From Chitinophagales bacterium (GTDB lineage Bacteria; Bacteroidota; Bacteroidia; Chitinophagales; UBA2359): DNA of 64,000 nt. The stretch covers positions 868,001 to 932,000 of the forward strand of contig JAWKLZ010000001.1 of NCBI GenBank assembly GCA_041392475.1. The letters run 5' to 3'. Under the pieces are notes generated by a model. The model searched no databases and was not told where the DNA came from. It worked only from the letters and a program-made list of their open reading frames with translations. The position numbers and the translations under genes were made by a program. Of this stretch, positions 1-8,551 are shown piece after piece; position 1 is the stretch's first letter, and each line of letters opens with the position of its first letter.

Positions 1-1844
1 TCAACATTATTCCGCAATTTGTGGATTCGATATCGATACAAATACGCAATGGCATCACTTGCATTGAGATTTAAGGCCGATTGAATGTCTTTCATAGCGG
101 CATCGTAGTTCTGCAACTCGTAATAAGCGATGGCCCGCCAACGATAGCCTTTTCCATCTTCCGTTTCATACTTCAAATATTCGTTGTAATCGGCAAGGGC
201 TTTTTCGTAGTTTTTTGCCAATGCTAACATAGTTGCCCTCTGCAAATAGACATTGTGTTTTTCTACAAAATCACCTCCTTCAATGGCAGCATTGCATTCT
301 TTCATTGCCTGTTCATAGTCACCTTCCATCCGATGAATTTTGCAGAGATTGGCGTAAGACATATACTTTTCTTCATTCATTTCAATTGCCCTAAGGTAAT
401 CTGCTTCTGCTGCTTTGGTGTTTTTAAGAAAATGATTTGTGATGGCTCTTCGGTGGTAAACTGTGCCATAATTGGGATTGATTTGGAGGGATTGATTGTA
501 TTGATTTAGGGCTTCCGTATAGTTTTGAATGTTGCGGTAATAGTCGCCTTTGAAGGCATATCCCATGTATGATGTTTGTGGATATTTGTCAATCGCATCT
601 TGCCAAATGGTAAAATTACTTTCCCAAACGGCGACTCTTTGATAGCTGGTATAAGCCAAAATTAAGACGGCAAAGATTCCTCCACTCAATATTACCTTGC
701 TTACAAATTGTTGTGATTTATCGCTTTGTAGCAAATAATGGTATATACCATTTGCTACCACAAACGCCAATCCAATATAGGCGATATAGACATTGCTTTC
801 GTTGATAATGCTTTCCGAATGTTGGAAAAAGGGCAGAAACCATACTATGTTTGCTGCAAAAAACAACAACCCAAAGGCCAAAACACGAGCAGAACGAAAC
901 GCCCATATCGTAAGCCCTACAAACATTAATACCACAACGGGAGAAAGGTAATACAGCAACGTTTGTGTGGGAACGATACTTGGTGCAGGGTGAAAAATAG
1001 CTAATTTGAAGGGAATAATGAATTTCAAAAAGTACAGCGTAAACGCATAAGTGCTATCCATCAAAATAGATGCAATACTTCCTTCTGCATTTCCTATTTG
1101 ATGGTAATACAATGCCATCGCCAAAAATCCCAGAGAAATCACCCAAAATTCGGCCCATTTCATTCCCAATTTTCGGTCTATCGAATCACCTCTAAAATAA
1201 TGAATTGCCAACAAAACAAAAGGAAATACAATCGCAGCAGAATTAGAAAACAGTGCCAAAATATAAGTGAAGATAGCTGCAACTCGCCACCAGGATTTTA
1301 GGGTGTTGTAGTATTGAAGGTAAGCGATAAGTGACAATAGAATAAAAAAACTATATACCAAAACCGAACGTGCTGACAACCAAGCTACCGTTTCTATTTG
1401 CATGGGATGAACGGCAAACAACATAGCTCCAATTAGTCCTACCAATGGCTTTCGGTTACTCAACAAATAGAGTACGAAAAAGACCAAAACAACATTGATT
1501 AAATGTAAGATTAAGTTTGTCCAGTGGTAAGCAGCAGGTGCGAGATTGGCGGTTTGGTAATTGAAGGCAAAAGATAATAGAGTAAGTGGCTGGTAATGAT
1601 TGGCTACTGGTTCACCAAAAATTTGTAAAGAAGTACTTTGTATCAAACCATTGCTAAGGATATACAAATTATCTTGGTAATCTATGAAATCGTTTTTCAC
1701 CACTCCTGCAAATACCAAATAGGTGCATCCTACTACCAACAAAAGACCCCACCATTGGTAACGTTCTAAAAAGGACTTAGAAGGTTTTGTGTTGCCTTGA
1801 TTGTCTGTTTGTTGTGCTGTTTTTGTGGCTTTGCGTTTTGACAT
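1..1844 (-). CDS. TPR-containing multi-pass membrane protein, C-terminus beyond window
   Basis: An open frame runs from an ATG at 1844 to the window edge without a stop, so at least 614 residues are coded and the 3' end is missing. After a short basic N-terminus, residues about 20-400 hold many hydrophobic membrane segments. The motif HPMQIETVAWLSAR near residue 135 is typical of bacterial TPR membrane proteins that have a GT-C glycosyltransferase-like (TMTC/ArnT-type) membrane part. From about residue 405 to the edge there are repeated TPR units with the usual A-Y, N-P-Y and A-L-Y spacing. Family knowledge suggests a role in envelope glycan or protein glycosylation, but no catalytic assignment can be proved here. 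The frame is continuous and covers all small opposite-strand frames in this stretch. Confidence 0.85.
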   Translation of the reverse strand, partial: MSKRKATKTAQQTDNQGNTKPSKSFLERYQWWGLLLVVGCTYLVFAGVVKNDFIDYQDNLYILSNGLIQSTSLQIFGEPVANHYQPLTLLSFAFNYQTANLAPAAYHWTNLILHLINVVLVFFVLYLLSNRKPLVGLIGAMLFAVHPMQIETVAWLSARSVLVYSFFILLSLIAYLQYYNTLKSWWRVAAIFTYILALFSNSAAIVFPFVLLAIHYFRGDSIDRKLGMKWAEFWVISLGFLAMALYYHQIGNAEGSIASILMDSTYAFTLYFLKFIIPFKLAIFHPAPSIVPTQTLLYYLSPVVVLMFVGLTIWAFRSARVLAFGLLFFAANIVWFLPFFQHSESIINESNVYIAYIGLAFVVANGIYHYLLQSDKSQQFVSKVILSGGIFAVLILAYTSYQRVAVWESNFTIWQDAIDKYPQTSYMGYAFKGDYYRNIQNYTEALNQYNQSLQINPNYGTVYHRRAITNHFLKNTKAAEADYLRAIEMNEEKYMSYANLCKIHRMEGDYEQAMKECNAAIEGGDFVEKHNVYLQRATMLALAKNYEKALADYNEYLKYETEDGKGYRWRAIAYYELQNYDAAMKDIQSALNLNASDAIAYLYRYRIHKLRNNV

Positions 1845-1902
1845 TTGTTTTAGGCAAAGGTAAGACACAAAAAGGAGAAGGAAAAGAATTAGCTTATTTC
1901 AA

Positions 1903-2463
1903 TTATGCTTTAATATGCAGTTCAGAATCAAAATCACGTCCATCGTAATCTCCTAAATCAGTGATTCGGTAAGCTTTTCCTGTTTGTAGGTGAAGGTGAT
2001 AGATTCCGTTTTGTATGTTTTTTTTAGCCTGAATACTCACGGCAATTGTATGAGGACGTTTAGGGCTAGTAGCCAATATTTGGACATTTTGAAGAGGGAA
2101 AGGAGTTACATCTGTTTGGGTAAATTCATCAATGTTGATACTGAGGATACCCATTTCTGCATCTACTTTGTAAACAACCAATAGAGCATGATTGTAAGTC
2201 CATTGCCAACTGATAATTTCTCCTTTAACAGAAATTTTTTGTGCGTGACTCGGTTGCTGTATGTCGGCTACCCAAATAAATCCATTTCGCATATAAGCAA
2301 CCCTATCCCCTTCTGGACTTAACTGAACCACATCTTGTTCTTGAAGTTGTTCTTTTTTGGACTGATGGCTATTTGAAAAGGCATACAAATGGACATGGGC
2401 AAATAAAAATATGCCCAGAAAAACTAGGAAGGAAGGAATGAAAGGCGTAAAAATGGTCTTCAT
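1903..2463 (-). CDS. Small secreted protein with propeller-like repeats
   Basis: This 186-residue protein begins with a basic start and a hydrophobic signal peptide ending near residue 30. The body holds blade-like segments such as VVQLSPEGDRVAYMRNGFIW, which resemble the N-terminal beta-propeller of S9 peptidases or TolB-like proteins. There is room for only two or three blades and no hydrolase domain follows, so it is either a small stand-alone protein or the remnant of a longer one. It lies 58 bp upstream of the TPR membrane protein on the same strand and may be co-transcribed with it. The function is unknown. Confidence 0.6.
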   Translation of the reverse strand: MKTIFTPFIPSFLVFLGIFLFAHVHLYAFSNSHQSKKEQLQEQDVVQLSPEGDRVAYMRNGFIWVADIQQPSHAQKISVKGEIISWQWTYNHALLVVYKVDAEMGILSINIDEFTQTDVTPFPLQNVQILATSPKRPHTIAVSIQAKKNIQNGIYHLHLQTGKAYRITDLGDYDGRDFDSELHIKA

Positions 2464-2807
2464 GCTGATTGGAGTTTTGCAGTGGTTGACAAAAAGTTGT
2501 TATGATGGAAACCTTTAATGGTATGACGTATTTTTGTCTTTTTTTGTAGCCTTTACTTACAACTGTTTTTATACTTTTGCGAATATAAGGATATTTGAGG
2601 TTTTTGACAAAGATTTTTTGATGTTTTTTTTAGCAAATTACTCATTAATATCGCAATTCTCTGTAATGGCGTTTTTTCAATTGAAAAATGAACTACGCAA
2701 TTATACTATTATTACAACGACTAAATCCCAAAAACTATTTCAAGTTATTGGGTCAGTTTTGTAGACAAACTACCATTTCAATCAAAATAAACGGGAAAAA
2801 GTTCCTT
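2464..2807. other. AT-rich intergenic region, no gene seen
   Basis: This gap lies between the oadB stop and the start of the small secreted protein. It is AT-rich. A 76-codon plus-strand frame at 2534-2764 has a low-complexity Phe/Ile/Thr composition and no family resemblance, so it is not called. A weak GGGA/TCCC hairpin directly after oadB (about 2790-2815) could help end the oad transcript. Confidence 0.5.
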
Positions 2808-4016
2808 CTATCCCAAAAAAGTAATCAATACACCTGCTGCAACTGCAGAACCAATGACTCCTGATATATTGCTTGCCATTGCGTATTGAAGTAGATGATT
2901 CGTATCATCATACTCCAATGCGATTTCATTGGCAACCCTTGAAGCCATCGGGACAGCACTCAATCCTGTTGCTCCAATCAACGGATTGATTTTCTTTTGG
3001 GCAAATAAATTATAGATTTTTACTGCCATAATTCCGCCTGTAATCGAAAAAACAAACGCAATAAAACCACCTACAATAATCGCTATGGTTTGAAAGTTGA
3101 GGAAAGCATCTGCGGTCATTGTTGCACCAACAGTTAAACCCAAAAAGATGGTGGCAGTATTCATGATTCCATTTGCAGCGGCATTACTCAATCGCTTGGT
3201 GTCGCTACCTATTTCTTTGATTAAATTGCCGAATAAAAGCATGCCAACCAAAGGAACAGAAGAAGGAACTAATAGTGAAACAATGGTGACTAACAAAATG
3301 GGGAAAATGATTTTTACCGCCCTCATATTGTTGATTTTTATCTTATTCGGAAACTCTCTATCCTGTTGTTTCATGTTGATTTTCAGCTCTTTTTCTGTAA
3401 CTGTAAACCTCACCACCAGCGGAATAATAACAGGTACTAAAGCCATGTAAGAGTAGGCTGCAATGGCTATTGGCCCAAGTAAATGAGGTGCTAACATAAT
3501 GGTCGTATAGATAGCTGTTGGGCCATCTGCCCCTCCAATAATCCCCAAAGCAGCAGATTCTTTAAGATCAAAACCCATTAAAAAAGCGGCAATCAATACA
3601 CTAAAAATACCAATTTGGGCAGCTGCTCCAAAAAATGCCAAACGCAAATTGCGTAGCATTGGAGCAAAATCAGTCATTGCTCCAACACCTAAAAAGATAA
3701 TGGGGGGTAACAATCCTGTTTTGATGAGGGTATAGTAGAGCATGTTCATAATGCCGTAATCTTTGGCAAGTTCCAAAACTGTTGCATGTAAAATTGGTGC
3801 ACTGCTGTCTATGGCAGGGATAACATTCATACCTCCACCGGGAAAATTGGCGAGCAGTAATCCGAAACCAATCGGCACCAACAAAAGTGGTTCGTATTGT
3901 TTTTTGATACCTAAATACAACAATGCGAAGGCCAATCCCAACATAATCAATATGCTTGGACTCGCAACAATGTTGCTAAAGGCAGTCATTTTATAGAGTT
4001 TTTCTAAAATATCCAT
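2808..4016 (-). CDS. oadB: Sodium ion-translocating decarboxylase, beta subunit
   Basis: This 402-residue integral membrane protein has about nine hydrophobic segments. It is the subunit that couples decarboxylation of carboxybiotin to export of Na+ across the inner membrane in oxaloacetate and methylmalonyl-CoA decarboxylases. Family hallmarks are visible: GIIGGADGPTAIY in the first half, which contains the Asp needed for Na+ transport, and GATGLSAVPMASRVANE near the C-terminus. The length is close to the usual 375-435. It is the last gene of the oadG-oadA-oadB unit, 75 bp after oadA. The ATG at 4014-4016 is immediately preceded by a heptamer tandem array (4017-4051), which may tune translation. 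The exact carboxy-acid substrate cannot be read from this subunit. Confidence 0.93.
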   Translation of the reverse strand: MDILEKLYKMTAFSNIVASPSILIMLGLAFALLYLGIKKQYEPLLLVPIGFGLLLANFPGGGMNVIPAIDSSAPILHATVLELAKDYGIMNMLYYTLIKTGLLPPIIFLGVGAMTDFAPMLRNLRLAFFGAAAQIGIFSVLIAAFLMGFDLKESAALGIIGGADGPTAIYTTIMLAPHLLGPIAIAAYSYMALVPVIIPLVVRFTVTEKELKINMKQQDREFPNKIKINNMRAVKIIFPILLVTIVSLLVPSSVPLVGMLLFGNLIKEIGSDTKRLSNAAANGIMNTATIFLGLTVGATMTADAFLNFQTIAIIVGGFIAFVFSITGGIMAVKIYNLFAQKKINPLIGATGLSAVPMASRVANEIALEYDDTNHLLQYAMASNISGVIGSAVAAGVLITFLG

Positions 4017-4051
4017 TTGGTGATTGGTGATTGGTGAATAGTGATTGGTGA
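4017..4051 (-). repeat. Heptanucleotide tandem repeat abutting the oadB start codon
   Basis: On the plus strand the unit TTGGTGA occurs at 4017, 4024, 4031 and 4045, with one degenerate unit (ATAGTGA) at 4038, giving five 7-mers in 35 bp. Read on the coding strand, TCACCAA units run straight into the oadB ATG and so occupy the whole ribosome-docking region. Copy-number change would alter the distance between oadA and oadB and the initiation context, without shifting any frame. Confidence 0.85.
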
Positions 4052-4091
4052 GTGAAAATCCTCACACACCAACTTATGCTAATCCTCAATT

Positions 4092-6029
4092 TTACATGGG
4101 GCTAATTTTCATCAATACATCATCATCTTCCACCTCTTCCCCAGTTTTCACCAATATTTCTGCAATTCGTCCACTTTTGGTTGTTTTCACTGCATTGGAT
4201 ACTTTCATGGCTTCAATATAACCAATTGTATCACCGACCTTTACCATATCTCCAACATTGACTGCGGGATCACTTGGGTTTTTGCGGAGGTAGAAAACAC
4301 CTTCTAATGGAGCCAAAATATCTTCTAGTTTACCGTTGTTGGTATTGGTAGATTGACCATTGGAGGCAGATTTTTCAATGGCTGGTGGATTCAGGCTTTG
4401 TGATACAGGCATTTCCGAACCATCATAAGACACAGTGACGGTAAATTCTTCCTCACCAACTCGTACATTGAGGGTTTTGGGTTGGAAATTTGGCATTGAA
4501 GTTTGTGTGTTGGTATCATTTGGTTTTGCAGAAAAAATGCCTTTTGCAGCATCTTCTTGAACTTTGGCTGCAGCCCTTTTTTCTGCCAAATCTTCTTCAA
4601 ATTTGGCTTTTGCTTCACCCGATTTGTATTTTACATATTCGGTAGGGTGCATCGCATACTCTAATAGTTCTTCATCGTCTTGCCCTAAATCCCATCCTTT
4701 TTGTAGCATATCTTGGCGGTAAAACTCCAATTTACTTTTGTAGAGTTCCTGTGGATGTCCTGTATAAAATTCTCGCCCTTGTGCTTTTGCCATTGCCACC
4801 AATTCAGGTGCAATTTCACTGGGTAGTTTCCCCGAACGTCCTGTAAGCATGTCCCACACGTCTTCGCCCATGATGCTCCAACGCTCTTTACCTTTTTGCA
4901 TCTGCATGATATTTGCCAAAGCAGTATTTTTCACATATTGGCTGTAAGGAGTCACCAAAGGTGGATATCCCATTTTGGGCCAAACGTATTCTACCTCTTT
5001 GAAAAGTTCCATCAATACTTGGTTTTCGGTGAGGGATTCTTTGTTAAATTTCTCGCGACTTTTGTTGATGCTTTTGGCTCGGGGCGGCAAATCTGCCATC
5101 AAACTCCCCATCATGCCGCCTGGAAGCCCTGGACCGATAAGCAGTGAACTCATGTAGCGGTTTTGAGGATCAATGTAATAGCCCAAGAAGTCATCAATAA
5201 ATTCTTGTGTCAATCGCCGAGTTTCCATATAGGCTTCTTGGTTGATTGGCGGAAGGCTAAAGCCTGCATCTTTGAGCATTTCGTGGATTGTGAGCAAGTC
5301 CGCATGACCTGTTCCCCACGAAAGCGGTTCCATGCCTACGTCAATGATATCTGCACCAGCTCTAGCAGCTTCCAATGAACTGGCTACCGAAAAACCTGGT
5401 GTAGAATGGCCATGGTATTGAATCAATATCTTCGGAAAAGCATCCTTGATACCTTTCACAATTTTTCCAATCGAAACAGGTCGACCAATTCCCGCCATGT
5501 CTTTGATACAAATTTCATCAGCACCTCCTTCAATTAGTTCTTTGCCCAGATTGATGTAGTATTCAACGGTATGTACTTTGGAGTGGGTGATACTCAAGGC
5601 AGCTTGGGCAATCATTCCACCTTCTTTGGCATAGCGAATAGAGTCAATTATGTTTCGAGCATCGTTCAAACCGTCAAAAGAACGAGAAATATCTGTTCCT
5701 TGCTTCTTTTTGACTTTGAACATCAACTTGCGAACATCGGCAGAAACTGGACTCATTCGAATACCATTTAGTCCTCTTTCGAGCATGTGTGTCTGTATTC
5801 CTGCTTTGTTGAAGGGAGCTGTCCATGCTCTCACTGCTTTGTTGGGATTTTCTCCAAAAAGTAGGTTAATTTGTTCAAAACCACCACCATTTGTTTCTAT
5901 TCTCGCAAAACAACCCATTTCGATAATAGGCTCTGCAACTCTTACCAACTGGTCAACTCGTGGCATGTATTTTCCAGATGATTGCCACATATCTCTATAA
6001 ACAAGACTTAATTGAATCTCGCGACCCAT
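4092..6029 (-). CDS. oadA: Oxaloacetate decarboxylase-type alpha subunit (carboxyltransferase plus biotin carrier)
   Basis: This 645-residue cytoplasmic subunit transfers CO2 from a carboxy-acid (oxaloacetate in the best-known enzymes) to biotin. The HMGL-like TIM barrel occupies about residues 1-280 with YRDMWQSS (the RDxxQS motif), CIKDMAG (metal/active-site lysine region) and YHGHSTPG (the HxH metal pair). A conserved carboxylase domain follows, then an Ala/Lys/Glu-rich linker near 470-500. The last 75 residues form a biotinyl domain with IEAMKVSN, so biotin should sit on about Lys609. The second half of the first motif block (RIETNGGGFE) differs from the usual WGGATFD, so the substrate may not be oxaloacetate. 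It lies 27 bp after oadG. Confidence 0.9.
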   Translation of the reverse strand: MGREIQLSLVYRDMWQSSGKYMPRVDQLVRVAEPIIEMGCFARIETNGGGFEQINLLFGENPNKAVRAWTAPFNKAGIQTHMLERGLNGIRMSPVSADVRKLMFKVKKKQGTDISRSFDGLNDARNIIDSIRYAKEGGMIAQAALSITHSKVHTVEYYINLGKELIEGGADEICIKDMAGIGRPVSIGKIVKGIKDAFPKILIQYHGHSTPGFSVASSLEAARAGADIIDVGMEPLSWGTGHADLLTIHEMLKDAGFSLPPINQEAYMETRRLTQEFIDDFLGYYIDPQNRYMSSLLIGPGLPGGMMGSLMADLPPRAKSINKSREKFNKESLTENQVLMELFKEVEYVWPKMGYPPLVTPYSQYVKNTALANIMQMQKGKERWSIMGEDVWDMLTGRSGKLPSEIAPELVAMAKAQGREFYTGHPQELYKSKLEFYRQDMLQKGWDLGQDDEELLEYAMHPTEYVKYKSGEAKAKFEEDLAEKRAAAKVQEDAAKGIFSAKPNDTNTQTSMPNFQPKTLNVRVGEEEFTVTVSYDGSEMPVSQSLNPPAIEKSASNGQSTNTNNGKLEDILAPLEGVFYLRKNPSDPAVNVGDMVKVGDTIGYIEAMKVSNAVKTTKSGRIAEILVKTGEEVEDDDVLMKISPM

Positions 6030-6056
6030 ATATTGAATTTTTATTTTATTTTGAAA

Positions 6057-6329
6057 TCACTTTTTGCGCTCAATTTTCACAACTTGTGCCTTACCTTCTG
6101 AAACCATTTCTACTGCTGCTACAATGGCTGCAATTTTTGAAGAAGGTATCGCCGTTCCTTTGTCATTAGTCGGCAAATAAGATTTAGACCGTTCGATTGG
6201 AGCGGGTACATATTTATTAACCAAACGAATAAGCACATTTCCACTGACTACCACCAAAAATAAAATGATGAAAACGGTAATCATACCAATCAACAACAGT
6301 GTAAGAGCGGAATATAAAGTTTCAGGCAT
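6057..6329 (-). CDS. oadG: Decarboxylase gamma subunit (OadG-like membrane anchor)
   Basis: This 90-residue protein has one strong N-terminal membrane helix (about residues 8-32) and a charged tail rich in Lys and Glu. It matches the OadG layout: a small anchor that assembles the cytoplasmic alpha subunit on the membrane beta subunit and helps bind metal through its tail. The C-terminal segment PSSKIAAIVAAVEMVSEGKA is typical of Bacteroidota versions. It is the first gene of the oadGAB operon. The identification relies on size, topology and position more than on sequence motifs. Confidence 0.8.
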   Translation of the reverse strand: MPETLYSALTLLLIGMITVFIILFLVVVSGNVLIRLVNKYVPAPIERSKSYLPTNDKGTAIPSSKIAAIVAAVEMVSEGKAQVVKIERKK

Positions 6330-6682
6330 TTTGTTTAGAAATTTGCGGGAAAGTTACGCATAATCGCTTAACGAATTAAATTACTTGGTAAAAATTGAAG
6401 CAAAACTATATTATTTTGCCCAAAAAAAAAGCCTCACCGAATCACCAGTGAGGCTCAATCAAAAACCATTTTTAACCCTAAAAACCTAAAAAATCTTGAA
6501 AAACTAATCCAAATTGATAAAGAGTTTTTCACTCTTTGTGGGTATATAACTCCTTTGAGGTCAGTTTTGTTCTAGTAAAACCAAATAGAACAGTCAGTGA
6601 ATCGACATTTTTAGTTTCTTAACAGATTATGAAATGAACAATTAAAAATATGGCTTCAATACTGACTACTAAATCAAGGTCT
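6330..6682. other. Intergenic region with several hairpins before oadG
   Basis: No gene is seen in these 353 bp. On the minus strand the region holds, in order, an inverted repeat GTTCTA/TAGAAC near 6568-6594, a hairpin AAAGAG/CTCTTT near 6519-6536, and a strong terminator at 6422-6454. After the terminator comes TAGTTTTG (6401-6408), a match to the Bacteroidota -7 box TAnnTTTG that could drive oadG 70 bp away. I see no convincing -33 element. Confidence 0.5.
6422..6456 (-). terminator. Rho-independent terminator
   Basis: On the minus strand a 7-bp stem GCCTCAC/GTGAGGC with a 10-base loop is followed by nine T residues. It lies about 230 bp downstream of the M23 gene and upstream of oadG, so it ends either the PadR-M23 transcript or a short leader or small RNA. 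Confidence 0.8.
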
Positions 6683-7393
6683 TCAAAAGAAATCAAGCGG
6701 ATCAACAGGCTCCTCGTTTTTCAAAACTTCATAGTGTAAATGCGGTGCAGTAGAAGCTCCTGAATTACCTGAATACGCTATCAACTGCCCTTTTTTAACC
6801 ATCACACCTGCCTCAACAGCAAAACCTGATAAGTTGGCATACACTGTTTTGTATTCTGAATCGTGTTGTAAAATCAAGTGATTACCATGTCCTTCCTTGT
6901 CTTCAATAACTGCCTTCACCTCCCCATCAGCTGTTGCATAAATGGGTGTTCCTAAAGCTGCTTTGAAGTCAATACCTTTATGAAAGGCTTCTTTCTTCAA
7001 AAAAGGGTGCATCCTCATTCCAAAATGACTCGTCACTTTCACCTCTTTACCAAGAGGGTGCATACTCGGTGCATTTTGAGCATACATATTGAAAGTCAAG
7101 AAAACTACAATCGCCATAAATGTTGTGGCAGTCAATGCTGTTAATCTTCGCATGATGTATTTTTTATGTGTTAATAAATGAAGTGTTTCCGTTTGAATAT
7201 GTTTTATTCCTTCAACACCAAATGCTGCTATCACCTCTTGGTAAGTGACTTCAAAAGTTTCACCATTTGTGTGTTTCGATTCAATGGCACAACAGATGTG
7301 GTCAAGCAGTTCACCCTTCAATGGATGATACGTCAAACCTCTCTGCTGCAAATCCCTCGCTATCCAGTCTATTTGTTTATCAGAAAGTTCCAT
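6683..7393 (-). CDS. M23 family metallopeptidase with N-terminal HAAS-like domain
   Basis: The protein has 236 residues. Residues 1-65 form a helical domain (LQQRGLTYHPLKGELLDHIC, then E and F/Y positions) that resembles the HAAS-type domains encoded next to PadR regulators. A membrane helix follows at about 83-104. The C-terminal lysostaphin-like M23 domain holds SHFGMRMHP, the zinc motif HKGIDFKA and HLHYEV, so the catalytic residues are present and the domain should act on peptidoglycan peptide bridges in the periplasm. The start lies 31 bp after the padR stop, indicating co-transcription. The fusion would link a PadR-sensed cytoplasmic module to a cell-wall hydrolase; that reading is inference. 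Confidence 0.88.
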   Translation of the reverse strand: MELSDKQIDWIARDLQQRGLTYHPLKGELLDHICCAIESKHTNGETFEVTYQEVIAAFGVEGIKHIQTETLHLLTHKKYIMRRLTALTATTFMAIVVFLTFNMYAQNAPSMHPLGKEVKVTSHFGMRMHPFLKKEAFHKGIDFKAALGTPIYATADGEVKAVIEDKEGHGNHLILQHDSEYKTVYANLSGFAVEAGVMVKKGQLIAYSGNSGASTAPHLHYEVLKNEEPVDPLDFF

Positions 7394-7424
7394 ATCATTT
7401 CACTTATTTGTTCATCCAGTCATT

Positions 7425-7763
7425 TCAACTGACTTCCAATTTAAACTCCAGTAACTTTTGCATGGTCTTCACAAAATCTGCAAATTCCTGAACTTTATCG
7501 ACTACCGCAACTTTGCCCGTTTCTGTCAATCGGTAATATTTACGAACTCGTTTACCGATAAAAACCTCCTCTGTTACCAACAATCCTTCTGCTTCCAGTT
7601 TGTGCAAAGTGGGATACAATGCACCTTCGGTCAATACAATTTCGTCTTTGGTGCGGGTTTTTACCTCTTGTGTAATTTGGTAGCCATACATGCGACCTTG
7701 TTCGGCAAGTAGCTTTAAAACAATCGTTCGAAGTGTTCCTTTGAGTAGTTCTTTTGAATACAT
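7425..7763 (-). CDS. PadR family transcriptional regulator
   Basis: This winged-helix DNA-binding protein has about 112 residues. MYSKELLKGTLRTIVLKLL at the start, GRMYGYQITQEV and ALYPTLHKLEAEGL are the signature of PadR N-terminal domains. KYYRLTETGK forms the wing, and the C-terminal helix (FADFVKTMQKLL) would mediate dimerisation. I chose the internal ATG at 7763 because PadR proteins normally begin at this point; a start at 7778 adds five residues. It is the first gene of a two-gene unit with the HAAS-M23 gene and probably regulates that unit. Confidence 0.88.
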   Translation of the reverse strand: MYSKELLKGTLRTIVLKLLAEQGRMYGYQITQEVKTRTKDEIVLTEGALYPTLHKLEAEGLLVTEEVFIGKRVRKYYRLTETGKVAVVDKVQEFADFVKTMQKLLEFKLEVS

Positions 7764-7896
7764 AGGACAAAAATACATTAGATTCTTAGGTATTGCAAAT
7801 ATATTTTCGCCTCTCCAAATAAAAGTTTTTTTATTAGGGCTGTAATGTGTGTTACTTTTTTTATAAAAAACTGTTTATCAGCGAAAGGTGTGATAG

Positions 7897-8475
7897 TTAG
7901 AGCTCTAAAAAATTCTTCAATATCTCCTCTCCTACTTTGCCAGATTTTTCGGGGTGAAATTGAGTAGCAAAAAAATTGTCCTTGCGAATCGCAGCACTAA
8001 AAGGGGTGATGTAGTCACATTCTGCAATGGTGTAAAACCCCTTTTCGACATAATAACTGTGTACAAAATATACATACTCCGACTCCAATGCAGCGTGAAA
8101 CAATGGATTTTGAAGCCCATAAATACTGTTCCATCCAATATGTGGCACCTTCAATTTGGGTTCAAATTTGACCACTTTTTGCGGAAATACGCCCAAACAT
8201 TTCGTATCTCCTTCCTCCGAATAGTCACACAACAACTGCATTCCCAAGCAAATCCCCAAAACGGGCTGCTTCAAATCGGGAATCAATTGGTCTAAACCTT
8301 TCGACCGCAGGTTTTGCATTGTTGTGCTTGCTTCTCCAACGCCTGGAAAAATCACCTTATCCGATGCTCGAATCACCTCCAAATCATCTGTCAAAACCGC
8401 CTCAATACCTAATCGCTGCATCGCAAACAGGACAGATTGTACATTTCCAGCATTGTAGTTGATAATTGTAATCAT
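7897..8475 (-). CDS. hisH: Imidazole glycerol phosphate synthase, glutaminase subunit
   Basis: HisH (192 residues) is a class I glutamine amidotransferase that feeds ammonia to HisF in step five of histidine synthesis. The nucleophile motif GICLGMQLLCD and the His/Glu pair in FHPEKSGK are present, as is the N-terminal MITIINYNAGNVQSV. Length is normal. It follows hisB by 76 bp. Its obligate partner hisF and the usual next genes hisA and hisI(E) are not downstream; the next gene is padR. They must lie elsewhere in the genome if the pathway is complete. Confidence 0.95.
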   Translation of the reverse strand: MITIINYNAGNVQSVLFAMQRLGIEAVLTDDLEVIRASDKVIFPGVGEASTTMQNLRSKGLDQLIPDLKQPVLGICLGMQLLCDYSEEGDTKCLGVFPQKVVKFEPKLKVPHIGWNSIYGLQNPLFHAALESEYVYFVHSYYVEKGFYTIAECDYITPFSAAIRKDNFFATQFHPEKSGKVGEEILKNFLEL

Positions 8476-8551
8476 GGTTTTTTTGTTGTGTTAAGGTGTT
8501 GAAGTGTTAAAATATTAATAATCTTTGTATCTTACTTCCTACCTCCTGCAT

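Noticed and set aside
255..1301. Several short plus-strand frames in the first 1.3 kb
   Set aside because: They are shadows of the long minus-strand frame of the TPR membrane protein, which is open to the window edge.
2534..2764. 76-codon plus-strand frame in the gap after oadB
   Set aside because: Low-complexity, AT-driven composition, no family resemblance and no transcription signals.
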